NCBI GenBank assembly: GCA_001296005.1
Contig: LJHR01000013.1
Location: forward strand, 1 to 42,896
Direction of reading: 5' to 3'
DNA from: an alpha proteobacterium AAP38
Lineage (GTDB): Bacteria > Pseudomonadota > Alphaproteobacteria > Azospirillales > Azospirillaceae
DNA length: 42,896 bases
The position numbers and the translations under genes are program-made. The notes beneath the pieces are model-generated. The model was not told the DNA's origin. It did no database searches and saw only the letters and a list, made by a program, of their open reading frames with translations. Every line of letters begins with the position of its first letter. Position 1 is the first letter of the stretch. This document shows positions 32,376 through 40,769 of the stretch, piece after piece.

Positions 32376-32693
32376 TCAATCCTCCGGCGCCAGCGTCACG
32401 CGCAGCCCGTCCAGCGCATCCGTCACCCGGATCTGGCAGGACAGGCGGGAGGTGCCGTCGCGGAAATGCGGGCTGTCCTGCACCAGTTCACGTTCATCCG
32501 GGGCCTGCGGCGGCAGCACCGAAACCCATTCCCCGTCCACATAGACATGACAGGTGGCACAGGAGCAGCAGCCCCCACAGATGGCCGCCACATCCAGATC
32601 GTTATCCTTCAGATTCTGCATCAGCGAGGCATCGGGATCGGCGGCAAACGCATGTTCGCGGCCCTCCCGGTCGGTGGCAATGATGGTGGGCAT
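32376..32693 (-). CDS. [2Fe-2S] ferredoxin, adrenodoxin/putidaredoxin type
   Basis: A 105-residue ferredoxin starting MPTIIATDREGREHAF. Cluster ligands are Cys39, Cys45, Cys48 and Cys86 in the adrenodoxin-type spacing (ICGGCCSCATCHVYV ... RLSCQIRV). The ribosome site GGGAGGAACC fixes the start at 32693. These ferredoxins usually serve cytochromes P450, but in this region no P450 is present, so it may feed one of the oxygenases. Divergent from the MaoC gene. Confidence 0.9.
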   Translation of the reverse strand: MPTIIATDREGREHAFAADPDASLMQNLKDNDLDVAAICGGCCSCATCHVYVDGEWVSVLPPQAPDERELVQDSPHFRDGTSRLSCQIRVTDALDGLRVTLAPED

Positions 32694-32834
32694 GGTTCCT
32701 CCCGCATGAATTTCTGCTTTGCTGATTAAAATATACATTTTCCATCGACATGCATACAGGATTTTGCCCATACTGATACAACAGGCCCGGAACAAGGGCC
32801 GCACCAAACCACAGACGGGGGAGAGGGCGCGACC
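32694..32834. promoter_or_regulatory. divergent promoter with paired operator-like sites, ferredoxin / MaoC
   Basis: A 141-base divergent gap with ATATAC at 32731-32736 and GCATAC at 32752-32757 (TGCATACAGG), centres 21 bases apart, plus CCATACTGATACAA at 32768-32781. Same motif and spacing as at the other cluster promoters. Confidence 0.45.
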
Positions 32835-33350
32835 ATGACAGGCTGGCGCTTCTGGGAAGACATCATGGTGGGGGAGCGCACGCGCAGCCGCGACCATGCC
32901 GTGACCGAGGCGGACATGACGGAATTCGCCGTCCGCTACGACCCGCAATATTTCCACACCGACGCCACCCTGGCCGCGCAGTCGCCGTTTGGCGAACTGA
33001 TCGCCAGCGGGCTTTACAACTGCGCGCTCTGGCGCGTGTTGGATCATGAGGAAAATGGCGACATCGCCTGGGTCTGCGGCATCGCCTGGGATAATGTCCG
33101 CTGGGCGGCCCCCCTGCGCCCCGGCGACATTGTCCACGCCACCTCCGTCGCCCTGTCAAAGCGTCCGTCGGGCAAGCGCACCGATGCCGGCATCGTCACC
33201 CTGCATCATCAGTTGGTGAACCAGCGGGGCGAGGTGGTGATCCGCTTCGACAGCACCTCCTTCGTGCGCCTGCGCGCCACGGGCAGCCCGGCGCCCGACC
33301 CCATCCCGTCCCCGTCGCGCATCCTGCCCACGGAAGGCACCGGATCATGA
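32835..33350 (+). CDS. MaoC-like hot-dog dehydratase (enoyl-CoA hydratase 2 type)
   Basis: A 171-residue hot-dog protein with the hydratase-2 motif (YDPQYFHTD, catalytic Asp and His), FGELIASG, WDNVRWAAPLRPGDIV and VVIRFDSTSFV. It would hydrate an unsaturated acyl-CoA. The ribosome site is GGGGGAGAGG. First of three coupled genes (MaoC, VOC, ThuA-like); its stop overlaps the next ATG. Confidence 0.88.
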   Translation: MTGWRFWEDIMVGERTRSRDHAVTEADMTEFAVRYDPQYFHTDATLAAQSPFGELIASGLYNCALWRVLDHEENGDIAWVCGIAWDNVRWAAPLRPGDIVHATSVALSKRPSGKRTDAGIVTLHHQLVNQRGEVVIRFDSTSFVRLRATGSPAPDPIPSPSRILPTEGTGS

Positions 33351-33883
33351 GCCGCATTTTCGGCCCCATCATGCAGAACGGCTTCGTCGTCCGCGATCTG
33401 GACGCGGCGATGCGCCATTGGGTGGAGGTGCTGGGCGTCGGCCCCTTCTACGTGCTGCCCCGCGTCGCCTTTGCCGAGACCACATATCGCGGGCAGAGCG
33501 TCGATATCGAAATGGCCGTCGCCACCGCCTATAGCGGCGATTTGCAGATCGAGCTGGTGCAGCAGTTGAACAGCGCCCCCAGCGTCTACCGCGCCTTTCT
33601 GGACGCGGGCCGCCAGGGCCTGCACCATGTCGGCGTGGCCAGTGCCGATTACGCCGCCGATCTGGCCCGCGCCACCGCCCACGGCCTGACCATCGCCCAG
33701 GGGGGCCGCACCCAGGCCGACACCGGCTTTGCCTATTTCGATAATGAGGGCGCCTTCCCCGGCACCATGGTGGAGCTGTTCGAGGCCACCCCCGCCCTGA
33801 TGAAATTCTTCGCGAAGGTTCAGGCCGCCAGCCGTGACTGGGACGGCCACGACCCGATCCGCCGCCCCGTTCCCCGTGCCTGA
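33347..33883 (+). CDS. VOC-superfamily (glyoxalase/bleomycin-resistance-like) protein
   Basis: A 178-residue VOC protein with paired beta-alpha-beta modules. Seen are QNGFVVRDLDAAMRHWVEVL at the start, QIELVQQLN, GLHHVGVASADY and FPGTMVELFEATP. Candidate metal ligands are Gln10 or His18, the Glu in QIELVQ, His in LHHVG and the Glu in MVELFE. It could be a CoA-ester epimerase, a lyase or a ring-cleavage enzyme. ATGA-coupled to MaoC. Confidence 0.85.
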   Translation: MSRIFGPIMQNGFVVRDLDAAMRHWVEVLGVGPFYVLPRVAFAETTYRGQSVDIEMAVATAYSGDLQIELVQQLNSAPSVYRAFLDAGRQGLHHVGVASADYAADLARATAHGLTIAQGGRTQADTGFAYFDNEGAFPGTMVELFEATPALMKFFAKVQAASRDWDGHDPIRRPVPRA

Positions 33884-33893
33884 GGCCGCTTGC

Positions 33894-34697
33894 ATGTCCA
33901 CCCGTTTCGATGTCTGCCTGATCGCCGGCGGCAAGTACCACGATATCGATTTCGCGCGGCTGGAGCTGTTGAAGCTGCTGGCCGAGCATGAAACCGTGCG
34001 CGTCACCATCCTGAATGATTACAGCAATGCCGACGCCATCCGCCGCGCCGACCTGTTGATCACCTATACCTGCGACATCGTCCCGGACGATCACGGGCTG
34101 GCGGCCCTGCGCGATTTCCTGGGCAAGGGGCGGCGCTGGTTCGCCCTGCACGGCACCAACTCCATCCTGAATTTCCTGGCCGATGGCAAGGTCGACTGCC
34201 CCGATTGCGCCCCCGGCTTCATGGAAATGCTGGGCAGCCAGTTCCAGGCCCATCCCCCCATCGGCCGGTTCAAGGTGAAGGTGGCCGATCACGACCACGC
34301 CCTGACGCGCGGCCTGCGCGATTTCTTTGTGGAGGATGAGCAGTATCTCTGCACCTTCCACCCCGGCAACCACCCCCTGCTGACCACCCGCTTCGCCGGC
34401 CAGACCCCCGAATTCACCCACAGCGACTGGCCCGACGCCGAACATCTGGTGATGTACACCCGCCCCAGCCATGGCGGCGAAGTCCTCTACCTGACGCTGG
34501 GCCACTGCCGAGGCCGCTTCGACCTCCGCCCGCTGGCCGACTTCTACCCCTTCGTCGAACGCGGCGCCTGGTCACACCCGGTCTATTATGAGCTGCTGCG
34601 GCGGGGGATATTGTGGGGGATGGGGGAGCTTCTAGCGGTTCTCCTAGCCGCTGAATCCCAAAAACAGTCAACCCCTGAAACGAAGGCGTGCAAATGA
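33894..34697 (+). CDS. ThuA-like protein (glutamine-amidotransferase fold)
   Basis: A 267-residue ThuA-domain protein. Seen are CLIAGGKYHDIDFARLELL, ADLLITYTCDIVP, LRDFLGKGRRWFALHGTNS, a DEQYLCTFHPGNHPLL segment and HGGEVLYLTLGHCRGRF. ThuA proteins are linked to sugar metabolism or ring oxidation, but their activity is often undefined. Start 33894 has GAGG upstream. The last about 20 residues (from roughly ELLAVLLAAES) lie where base composition falls towards the AT-rich island, so the C-terminus may be replaced by foreign sequence. Confidence 0.82.
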   Translation: MSTRFDVCLIAGGKYHDIDFARLELLKLLAEHETVRVTILNDYSNADAIRRADLLITYTCDIVPDDHGLAALRDFLGKGRRWFALHGTNSILNFLADGKVDCPDCAPGFMEMLGSQFQAHPPIGRFKVKVADHDHALTRGLRDFFVEDEQYLCTFHPGNHPLLTTRFAGQTPEFTHSDWPDAEHLVMYTRPSHGGEVLYLTLGHCRGRFDLRPLADFYPFVERGAWSHPVYYELLRRGILWGMGELLAVLLAAESQKQSTPETKACK

Positions 34698-34749
34698 AGA
34701 AATTCAGTCATAGTTCAGCTGTTGTATTGGATGTCCATCATTTTCGGTT

Positions 34750-37700
34750 CTAGTCTTTAGCTGGCTTGGATCTAATCAACTGGGAGCGTCGTACCCTTGA
34801 TACCGACGCAAATTTAGTTCCAGGACGAGGCCAGCCAAGCTCATAAAGTAACTTAGCTAGTGGTGAGTTCTGCTCTGTTGTTAGCAGCTTTAGCTTAATC
34901 TCTGAGGTGGGATCACCCAAGCAGATACCGCGCACACAAACGGCTAATTCTATAGGTGCGTATGATATTCCCCTAGCTACCTCTGCCAAGGTGTGAAACG
35001 GCGAGTCCTGCGGTCTAGAGTATCCATCATGCTCCCATGTCCAAACGTCCAACAAAATGAGCCAAGCAGCAAAATCCAAGTCACTGCTATCGTTTGAACC
35101 CTCACGCAAGCGGTGTTCAAGATTCTCCCAAGCTTCTGGGGCAAGATATTCAGCGAAAGCAAAGGGGACTCTTGTTTCCAACGCTGTAAGGAGTGCCTGC
35201 TGCCAATGCACCTTTGGTTCAAGATTCACATAGGAAAGAATCGACGGGAATATAAGCTGTTCATACAACTCCGATTCAAGCACCATTCTCCAGTAACTGG
35301 ATGGCTCTATCTCCATCTTCAGGGCAAATGATTCTCTTATGAGCTTCAACTCCCTTGTTTCATTGACCTCTCGTATGCGCCTTGCGTTTCGTCGCGACAG
35401 ATCTTTTAGAGTTGGGTCGCGGTCAATTTTTTCTCCTATATTATCTCTAACACGACTAGTCATTCCTGGTAAGGCTTCATTCTCATTATTATCATCGCTG
35501 ATAAACATGCCATTCATGTTAGGCAACAAACGTGAAAAGACAGTCCCAACCTTTTTTGATCTCACATCTCCTGATAAAGCCTGACGCAGCGCTTTCATTA
35601 TCGAAGCCGGTAGTTTGACTTTCGGGAGTGCGACTGCGAGCAAATTCATGAAGTGATCCCTGTGGGGGCCATACCCCACAGTTGCAGTCATAATGAGCTC
35701 CCGATGCAGTAATCTTGTGGGCGCGTCTTTACTGTCTATTAGTATTGAAATACCTAGACCCGCAACTGCTGCGACATTTCCTTCTGGATTTTCGGTTGCC
35801 CAAAAATCATAAACTTGAACAGGAATACGCCAATTTGGAGCAGTTCCTACACTTATATCCCTCAAAATCAACCTACAATAGGTCGCGCAAAGATCCTGAG
35901 GCAAGGAGTCTGAACAAGAAAAAATAAGATTTTCGCTGATTAATGGCGGTAATCCTAATATTACCCTGGTGAGGGCCAAAGCCAAAACATCATTTACAAA
36001 GTAATTACAATCTATTTTTTCCATAACACTTTCTACAATCAAAACATTATCATTGGTCTTATCAATCCATGCTTTGAGTGCGTTACAGACAGTTCTTAGG
36101 TCATTAATATCAGAAAACTTCAGACTAGCCCGAAGCGCATGCATTACAATCACGGAGGCGGCTTCCTCCGCAGGTTCAATTCCGTCGCGCAATAAACCAA
36201 GAAGTAGTAATATGCTGTCGCGAGAATCCGTTTCTTGAGCAGAGAGCAGAAGCCTCTCTATGAAGAACTTTTGGCCCTGGGTGGACCGAAGGCTGGCAAC
36301 AAGTAAGCGTACAACCTCTCGCCATCTCGGATTATCAAGATCCCCTCCCAGCTCGTTCCAGATCGCTACAGTACCACCAATCTCCCCGTTGCTAGTCAAA
36401 TGTGTTGCAGAAAGGTACTCCTGAAAAGTCAGATGAATGAAGCTATATTGCCCATCACCTGCCTCGATAATGAGGCCGGCACCACTCTTTATAAAATCAA
36501 GAAAGATTTCTGCTTGATCTTCTGCAGGTTCTGAAGCAGCATTAAATGGCTCGTTATCCTGTATAAATTTCGTCAGAAACGATAGCATTTCAGAATACGG
36601 AACGACCGCTCGACCAGATTCTTGAAGGCTGCGACGATGCATCCAGTATGCAAGCGCTTCTACTCTAAGTCTATTACGACGTTCAATGCGTCCTTTTGCG
36701 AGTTCTTCATCTCTTTTTTTGGCTTTATGCCATGTATTAAGCAGAGTTTCTGTACACTTTTGATATAGAATCACGCGTTGATCTGGAAGTACGGCATCGA
36801 TTCGATGGACTAATGTGACGATTGTTAGCAGGAGTGGATTCCTTGCTAGATCGCGTATCGCATCATTGTCGGGAGTAGTTATGACATTAACTAGATCAGA
36901 CGCATTTCTGTCTCTGTCTGCCTGCTCTTCTATGCGAGCTGCATACCAGTCAATTATGAAACGTTTGATTTCAGGAATCCTAAGTTTGGCTACACGAAAA
37001 TGAGCATACGATTCATCGAATCTCACTTCGGCTTCATATCCAACTATACGAGAAGTTATAATTATGGTATTCCCTGGATATGTATGACTGTAAGACTCAA
37101 TACGCTTTCGTACTAGTGACTTGAAATTTGAACCCGGCAACTCGTCCAAACCATCAAAAAGCAATATGGCGCGACCGCTCTCTAAATAGAATTCAAAAAA
37201 TCCCTTGTCTATAGCATCAATATTAAAATCTGCTTTCGTGACCTCCACCATATAATCCAGAATAGATAAATTTCTTCTTTCTTTCAGCTCATCGGCATAC
37301 CGACGAAGCGTAACTACTATTGTTAACCTGTTATCTTCCGCGGTGTGACACCGCTTTTGCAGTAAATCGCTTATGCCTCTCAGAGCAAGAAATGCCATCA
37401 GCGTCGACTTACCAGACCCCGGATCGCCTAAAATAACAGTTCGTGCGCCCGGGGTTAGAAACGAAATCGGGTTTGCCCTCGGCGTCTCTTCTGTCTCGTC
37501 TGGAGCGCGCTCTGGAACAACGGAGAGCGGAATGTAAATATTTTCTAGAGGAATACGCCTTGAGGCTTCCTCCTTGTAAACCGACATACCGACGAACTCG
37601 ATTCGTCCATAGCGAGATTTAAGGCTTATATCATAGAGATTTCGCAATTCTTGAATAGTCTTACGCCTCGAGAGGCCAGAAGAAACAAGTGATGGATAGT

Positions 37701-38205
37701 AGTACAAACAGAGATGCGGTGCTTGTAAAAACATGTCCTGGATTTTGCTATGACCAACATGCTCCAACTCAAAATAATACTTGAACTCTCGATGTAAGTT
37801 CTCAAACCATGTCACGTCACCACTTTTGGCACGCCTTGCAGAATTCTTCAAATCATCTGGAGTTACAACAACGTACTTCTCTAAAGTGAGACTTCTTTTC
37901 CTCGCTGCGGCGCCCGCAACTGCCCCTCTTATCTCGGCGCGATGCTGGTCAGAAAGTGGGGACGGAAAAAATTTGTATTGGTAGCCGATAATCTTATCGC
38001 CTTTGGCTGCTCGAGAGAAGCCGTCGAGGCCTTCGTAATCACCCGATGAATCATCAAACAGATTGAACTCACGCCCTTGGCGCCTTGCATCTTGAAACAA
38101 CAATAATCCAACTATGCGAGCAAACTCCTTGCCGCCTTCCGTCCCGCTAGGGAGGATGTTACTCAGTGAGTGGACATTATGGAGACGCGAGGCGTTTGAA
38201 TTCAT
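34750..38205 (-). CDS. NACHT-domain STAND NTPase with Mrr-like nuclease N-terminus (putative anti-phage defence)
   Basis: A 1151-residue protein in AT-rich DNA. Residues about 20-95 look like an Mrr-type PD-(D/E)XK nuclease (GTEGGKEFARIVGLL, GDYEGLDGF, then GYQYKFF with Gln76-x-Lys78). The NACHT domain has Walker A GDPGSGKS (260-267), Walker B LLFDGLDEL (348-356), TSR sensor (384-386), ARNPLLLTIV and the FIHLTFQEYLSA motif. The C-terminal half appears alpha-helical and is probably the sensor. Bacterial NACHT proteins are known anti-phage NLR-like factors. The expected mode is that phage sensing oligomerises the NACHT domain and activates the nuclease (inference). The ribosome site is GGAGA. 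Confidence 0.85.
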   Translation of the reverse strand: MNSNASRLHNVHSLSNILPSGTEGGKEFARIVGLLLFQDARRQGREFNLFDDSSGDYEGLDGFSRAAKGDKIIGYQYKFFPSPLSDQHRAEIRGAVAGAAARKRSLTLEKYVVVTPDDLKNSARRAKSGDVTWFENLHREFKYYFELEHVGHSKIQDMFLQAPHLCLYYYPSLVSSGLSRRKTIQELRNLYDISLKSRYGRIEFVGMSVYKEEASRRIPLENIYIPLSVVPERAPDETEETPRANPISFLTPGARTVILGDPGSGKSTLMAFLALRGISDLLQKRCHTAEDNRLTIVVTLRRYADELKERRNLSILDYMVEVTKADFNIDAIDKGFFEFYLESGRAILLFDGLDELPGSNFKSLVRKRIESYSHTYPGNTIIITSRIVGYEAEVRFDESYAHFRVAKLRIPEIKRFIIDWYAARIEEQADRDRNASDLVNVITTPDNDAIRDLARNPLLLTIVTLVHRIDAVLPDQRVILYQKCTETLLNTWHKAKKRDEELAKGRIERRNRLRVEALAYWMHRRSLQESGRAVVPYSEMLSFLTKFIQDNEPFNAASEPAEDQAEIFLDFIKSGAGLIIEAGDGQYSFIHLTFQEYLSATHLTSNGEIGGTVAIWNELGGDLDNPRWREVVRLLVASLRSTQGQKFFIERLLLSAQETDSRDSILLLLGLLRDGIEPAEEAASVIVMHALRASLKFSDINDLRTVCNALKAWIDKTNDNVLIVESVMEKIDCNYFVNDVLALALTRVILGLPPLISENLIFSCSDSLPQDLCATYCRLILRDISVGTAPNWRIPVQVYDFWATENPEGNVAAVAGLGISILIDSKDAPTRLLHRELIMTATVGYGPHRDHFMNLLAVALPKVKLPASIMKALRQALSGDVRSKKVGTVFSRLLPNMNGMFISDDNNENEALPGMTSRVRDNIGEKIDRDPTLKDLSRRNARRIREVNETRELKLIRESFALKMEIEPSSYWRMVLESELYEQLIFPSILSYVNLEPKVHWQQALLTALETRVPFAFAEYLAPEAWENLEHRLREGSNDSSDLDFAAWLILLDVWTWEHDGYSRPQDSPFHTLAEVARGISYAPIELAVCVRGICLGDPTSEIKLKLLTTEQNSPLAKLLYELGWPRPGTKFASVSRVRRSQLIRSKPAKD

Positions 38206-38642
38206 TTAATTTTATTCTCCAGATCAAAAATGGGTTGAAAGGTCTGTGCCCATAGAGACAATCTATGTGTTTTCTGCATATAAATCAATCTACTTTAATA
38301 GCTATAGGTGTATTTTTAAAGCATAAGTGTTCTTCTTATGAAGGACGTATGGCTTATGTTTGCTATGACATGAAAGTTGTCATATTTCCATCGGCTCAAA
38401 TCCGCCTCAACCGCTGACAACCCCACCGCCCCCTGCTATACTCCCCCCCATCAACACCACCCCTGTATCCACACCCATTCAGAGCGGCCAAACCGCCCGC
38501 TCTGAAACACCCTCAATTTTTTGTCGCATATGTTGCACGGGGCGCGCGGAGCGTGGCTGGCGGCGGGGTTCAGGGCAACGCCCCCTGTAACGCACCTGCA
38601 TTTTATGTTTCACTTGGTTGCACGGACGGTCGTTGTGCCGGT
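38206..38642. promoter_or_regulatory. NACHT-gene promoter region and right edge of the AT-rich island
   Basis: Reading leftward, TTGATT (38283-38288) and TAGATT (38260-38265) are 17 bases apart, a plausible promoter for the NACHT gene. AT-rich DNA ends near 38400. An inverted repeat TTCAGAGCGG / CCGCTCTGAA lies at 38478-38506, and the sequence then returns to GC-rich non-coding DNA before the thioesterase stop. No gene is seen. Confidence 0.4.
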
Positions 38643-39056
38643 TCAGGCGTCCAGCAGTTTCCAGACGCCGTCCACCCCGGCCACGGGTTTGCCGGCGACG
38701 GACAGCAGGCCGCGGGCATAAATGATGCTGCGGCCGGAGCGCAGGATTTCGCCGCTGGCTTCAATGAAGTCGCCGGTCTGGCAGGCGCCGATGAAGTGCA
38801 GGTTCATCTGGATGGTGGCGCAGGGGCGGCGGTTGACGCTGTCCCAGACGATCAGGCCGATCGCATGGTCCGCCAGCGTGGCGATCAGGCCGCCATGGAT
38901 GGTGCCGCGTTCATTGCGGTGCTTGCCCTCGCACAGCAGGCCATAGGTGCGGGCCGTGCCCTCGCCCCGCCACCAGAAGGGGCCGACCAGACCGGCATAA
39001 TCGGCCCATTCCTCCATCGTCCAGCCATCGGCCAGCAGGTCCGCCCGCGTCACCAT
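38643..39056 (-). CDS. PaaI-like hot-dog thioesterase
   Basis: A 137-residue acyl-CoA thioesterase of the PaaI group: NERGTIHGGLIATLADHAIG is the hot-dog active-site helix, with IQMNLHFIGACQTGDFIEASG and VAGVDGVWKLLDA at the end. Start 39056 (MVTRADLL) was chosen because GGAGG lies 8 bases upstream; an ATG at 39092 lacks one. It may hydrolyse stalled CoA esters of the pathway. Divergent from the enoyl-CoA hydratase gene. Confidence 0.85.
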   Translation of the reverse strand: MVTRADLLADGWTMEEWADYAGLVGPFWWRGEGTARTYGLLCEGKHRNERGTIHGGLIATLADHAIGLIVWDSVNRRPCATIQMNLHFIGACQTGDFIEASGEILRSGRSIIYARGLLSVAGKPVAGVDGVWKLLDA

Positions 39057-39181
39057 TCCCGCCCCCTCCGGGCACGCCGGTGCCCTGTTCATGTTTTCTG
39101 ATCCGGTTTTAAGTATACACAAATATCACTATGCGTATAATAAATCCGCGACAGACAGCAATGGGAAATGGGGAGGGTGTA
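39057..39181. promoter_or_regulatory. divergent promoter with paired GTATAC sites, thioesterase / enoyl-CoA hydratase
   Basis: GTATAC at 39113-39118 and GTATAA at 39135-39140 (TGCGTATAA) have centres 22 bases apart, the same layout as at 29797-29825. Shared motif and spacing across the NACHT island suggest both flanks belong to one regulon. Confidence 0.45.
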
Positions 39182-39955
39182 ATGGCCGGGTTGGTTGGGG
39201 TGGAGCGGGAAGGGGCGGTTGCCATCCTGCGGATGATGCTGCCGGCCAAGCGCAATGCCCTGGTGCCGGAACTGGTGGCCGATCTGACGGCGGCGCTGGA
39301 CGGGCTGGCCGCCGACCGGTCGGTGCGGGCCCTGGTGCTGACCGGGGATGGCGGGGCCTTTTGTGCCGGCGGCGACCTGGGCGCCATGGACGGGGCCGAT
39401 CCGCTGGGCGTCACCGCCATGATGCGGGCCTGTCAGGGGATCGTGCGGCGGCTGGTGTCCCTGCCCCTGCCGGTGGTTGCAGCGGTGGAGGGGGCGGCGT
39501 TCGGCGCCGGTTTCTCCATCGCGCTGGCCTGCGATGTGGTGGTGGTGGGGCCGGGCAGCCGTTTCTGCGCCGCCTTCGGCAAGGTCGGGCTGATGCCCGA
39601 TCTGGGCCTGCTCTGGTCCCTGCCGCAGCGGGTACCCATGGGAAGGGTGCGTGAAATCCTGATGCTCTGCCCCACGATCAGCGGGGCCGACGCCGTGGCC
39701 GAACGGATGGCCGATATCCTGGCCCCGGAAGGCGAGGTGCTGTCCACGGCCCTTGCCCGCGCCGCCCTTCTGGCCGAGGCCGCACCCGGCGCCGTCACCG
39801 CCGTCAAATCGGCCCTCGCCGCCTGGCCGCAGGGGCTGGACGACGTGTTGCGGGCGGAGGAGGCGGGCCAGGCCATGCTGATGGCCACCCAGGACCACAG
39901 CACCGCCCGCGCCGCCTTCTTCGCGCGCCAGCCGGTGCGGTTCGACGGACGCTAA
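39182..39955 (+). CDS. enoyl-CoA hydratase/isomerase (crotonase family)
   Basis: A 257-residue crotonase-fold protein. The oxyanion-hole segments are AKRNALVPELV / FCAGGDLGAMDG and VEGAAFGAGFSIALACD. At the position of the second catalytic Glu of hydratases it has Asp (GLMPDLGLLWSLPQ), a pattern common in ring- or double-bond isomerases. Isomerase activity is therefore at least as likely as hydration. Start 39182 has GGGAGGG upstream. It converges with, and overlaps by 4 bases, the IclR gene. Confidence 0.9.
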   Translation: MAGLVGVEREGAVAILRMMLPAKRNALVPELVADLTAALDGLAADRSVRALVLTGDGGAFCAGGDLGAMDGADPLGVTAMMRACQGIVRRLVSLPLPVVAAVEGAAFGAGFSIALACDVVVVGPGSRFCAAFGKVGLMPDLGLLWSLPQRVPMGRVREILMLCPTISGADAVAERMADILAPEGEVLSTALARAALLAEAAPGAVTAVKSALAAWPQGLDDVLRAEEAGQAMLMATQDHSTARAAFFARQPVRFDGR

Positions 39956-40710
39956 GGGGTGCCAAACAACTGCCGCCGGATGGCATCCGCCGTCCGGTGC
40001 AGCCGGGGCAGCAGGTCCGCCACCCGCTCCATCGGCAGGGCGGTCAGGCTGGCGCTGGCCGACAGGGCGGCGATGACCGTGCCGGCGCGATCGCGCACCG
40101 GCACGGCGGCACAGCGCAGGCCCGTCAAAATCTCCTCATCATCCAACGCCCAGCCCTGGGCCTGGACCCTGTCCAGCTCGGCACCCAACCGGGCCGGGTC
40201 GGTGATGGTGCGCGGGGTCAGGGCCACGAAGGGGCCGCCCGCCAGATAGCGCGCCCGGTCGGTCGCCGGCAGATGCGCCAGCAGCACCTTGCCAATGCCG
40301 GAGCAATAGGCTTCCAGCTGCATGCCCTCGGCGGAGAATATCTTCTCCCGCCCGAAGCCACGCTTCAGCAGGTAGGTCACCATCTCCCCGTCAAAGCTGC
40401 CCAGATGCACGCAGGCCCGGCAGTCGCGGGCCAGGTCCTGGACCAGCGGCCGGGCAACATCGATCAGCATATCCTCCAGCCGCAGCCCCGCCGACAGCGA
40501 CAGCAGCGCCGGGCCCAGCCGGTAACGCCCCCGGCCCAGCCGGATCAGATAGCCATGCCGCGTCAGATCCTGGGCCAGCCGGTGGATGGTGGACAGCGGC
40601 AAGGCAAGCTCCCCCGCCACCTGGGTCAACGAACAGGTCCCCGCCCGCGCCACCAGCGGCAGCAGCGACAGCGCCTTGTCCAGCAATCCGGGGGCGGGTT
40701 GGTCGGTCAT
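39952..40710 (-). CDS. IclR-family transcriptional regulator
   Basis: A 252-residue regulator: N-terminal winged helix (LDKALSLLPLVARAG, TCSLTQVAGELALPLSTIHR, GYLIRLGRGRYRLGPALL) and a C-terminal effector domain (GMQLEAYCSGIGKVLLAHLP, GWALDDEEILTGLRCAAVPV, ALSASASLTAL). IclR proteins commonly control aromatic-acid and acyl-CoA pathways. The start is uncertain: 40710 has a weak ribosome site, and an ATG at 40749 in frame is an alternative. Confidence 0.88.
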   Translation of the reverse strand: MTDQPAPGLLDKALSLLPLVARAGTCSLTQVAGELALPLSTIHRLAQDLTRHGYLIRLGRGRYRLGPALLSLSAGLRLEDMLIDVARPLVQDLARDCRACVHLGSFDGEMVTYLLKRGFGREKIFSAEGMQLEAYCSGIGKVLLAHLPATDRARYLAGGPFVALTPRTITDPARLGAELDRVQAQGWALDDEEILTGLRCAAVPVRDRAGTVIAALSASASLTALPMERVADLLPRLHRTADAIRRQLFGTP

Positions 40711-40769
40711 AGGCGAAGGGCCGGCAACAGTCAGCGACCCCCCACCCATAACCAAACCGCTGCCCCCGC

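Noticed and set aside
32694-33137. Upstream extension of the ferredoxin reading frame
   Set aside because: The strong GGGAGGAACC site and family start at 32693 fix the ferredoxin; the extension runs antisense to the MaoC gene.
34620-34700. tRNA-like sequence at the left island edge
   Set aside because: GGTTCTCC and a nearby AATCCC recall a T-arm, but no acceptor or anticodon stem can be formed.
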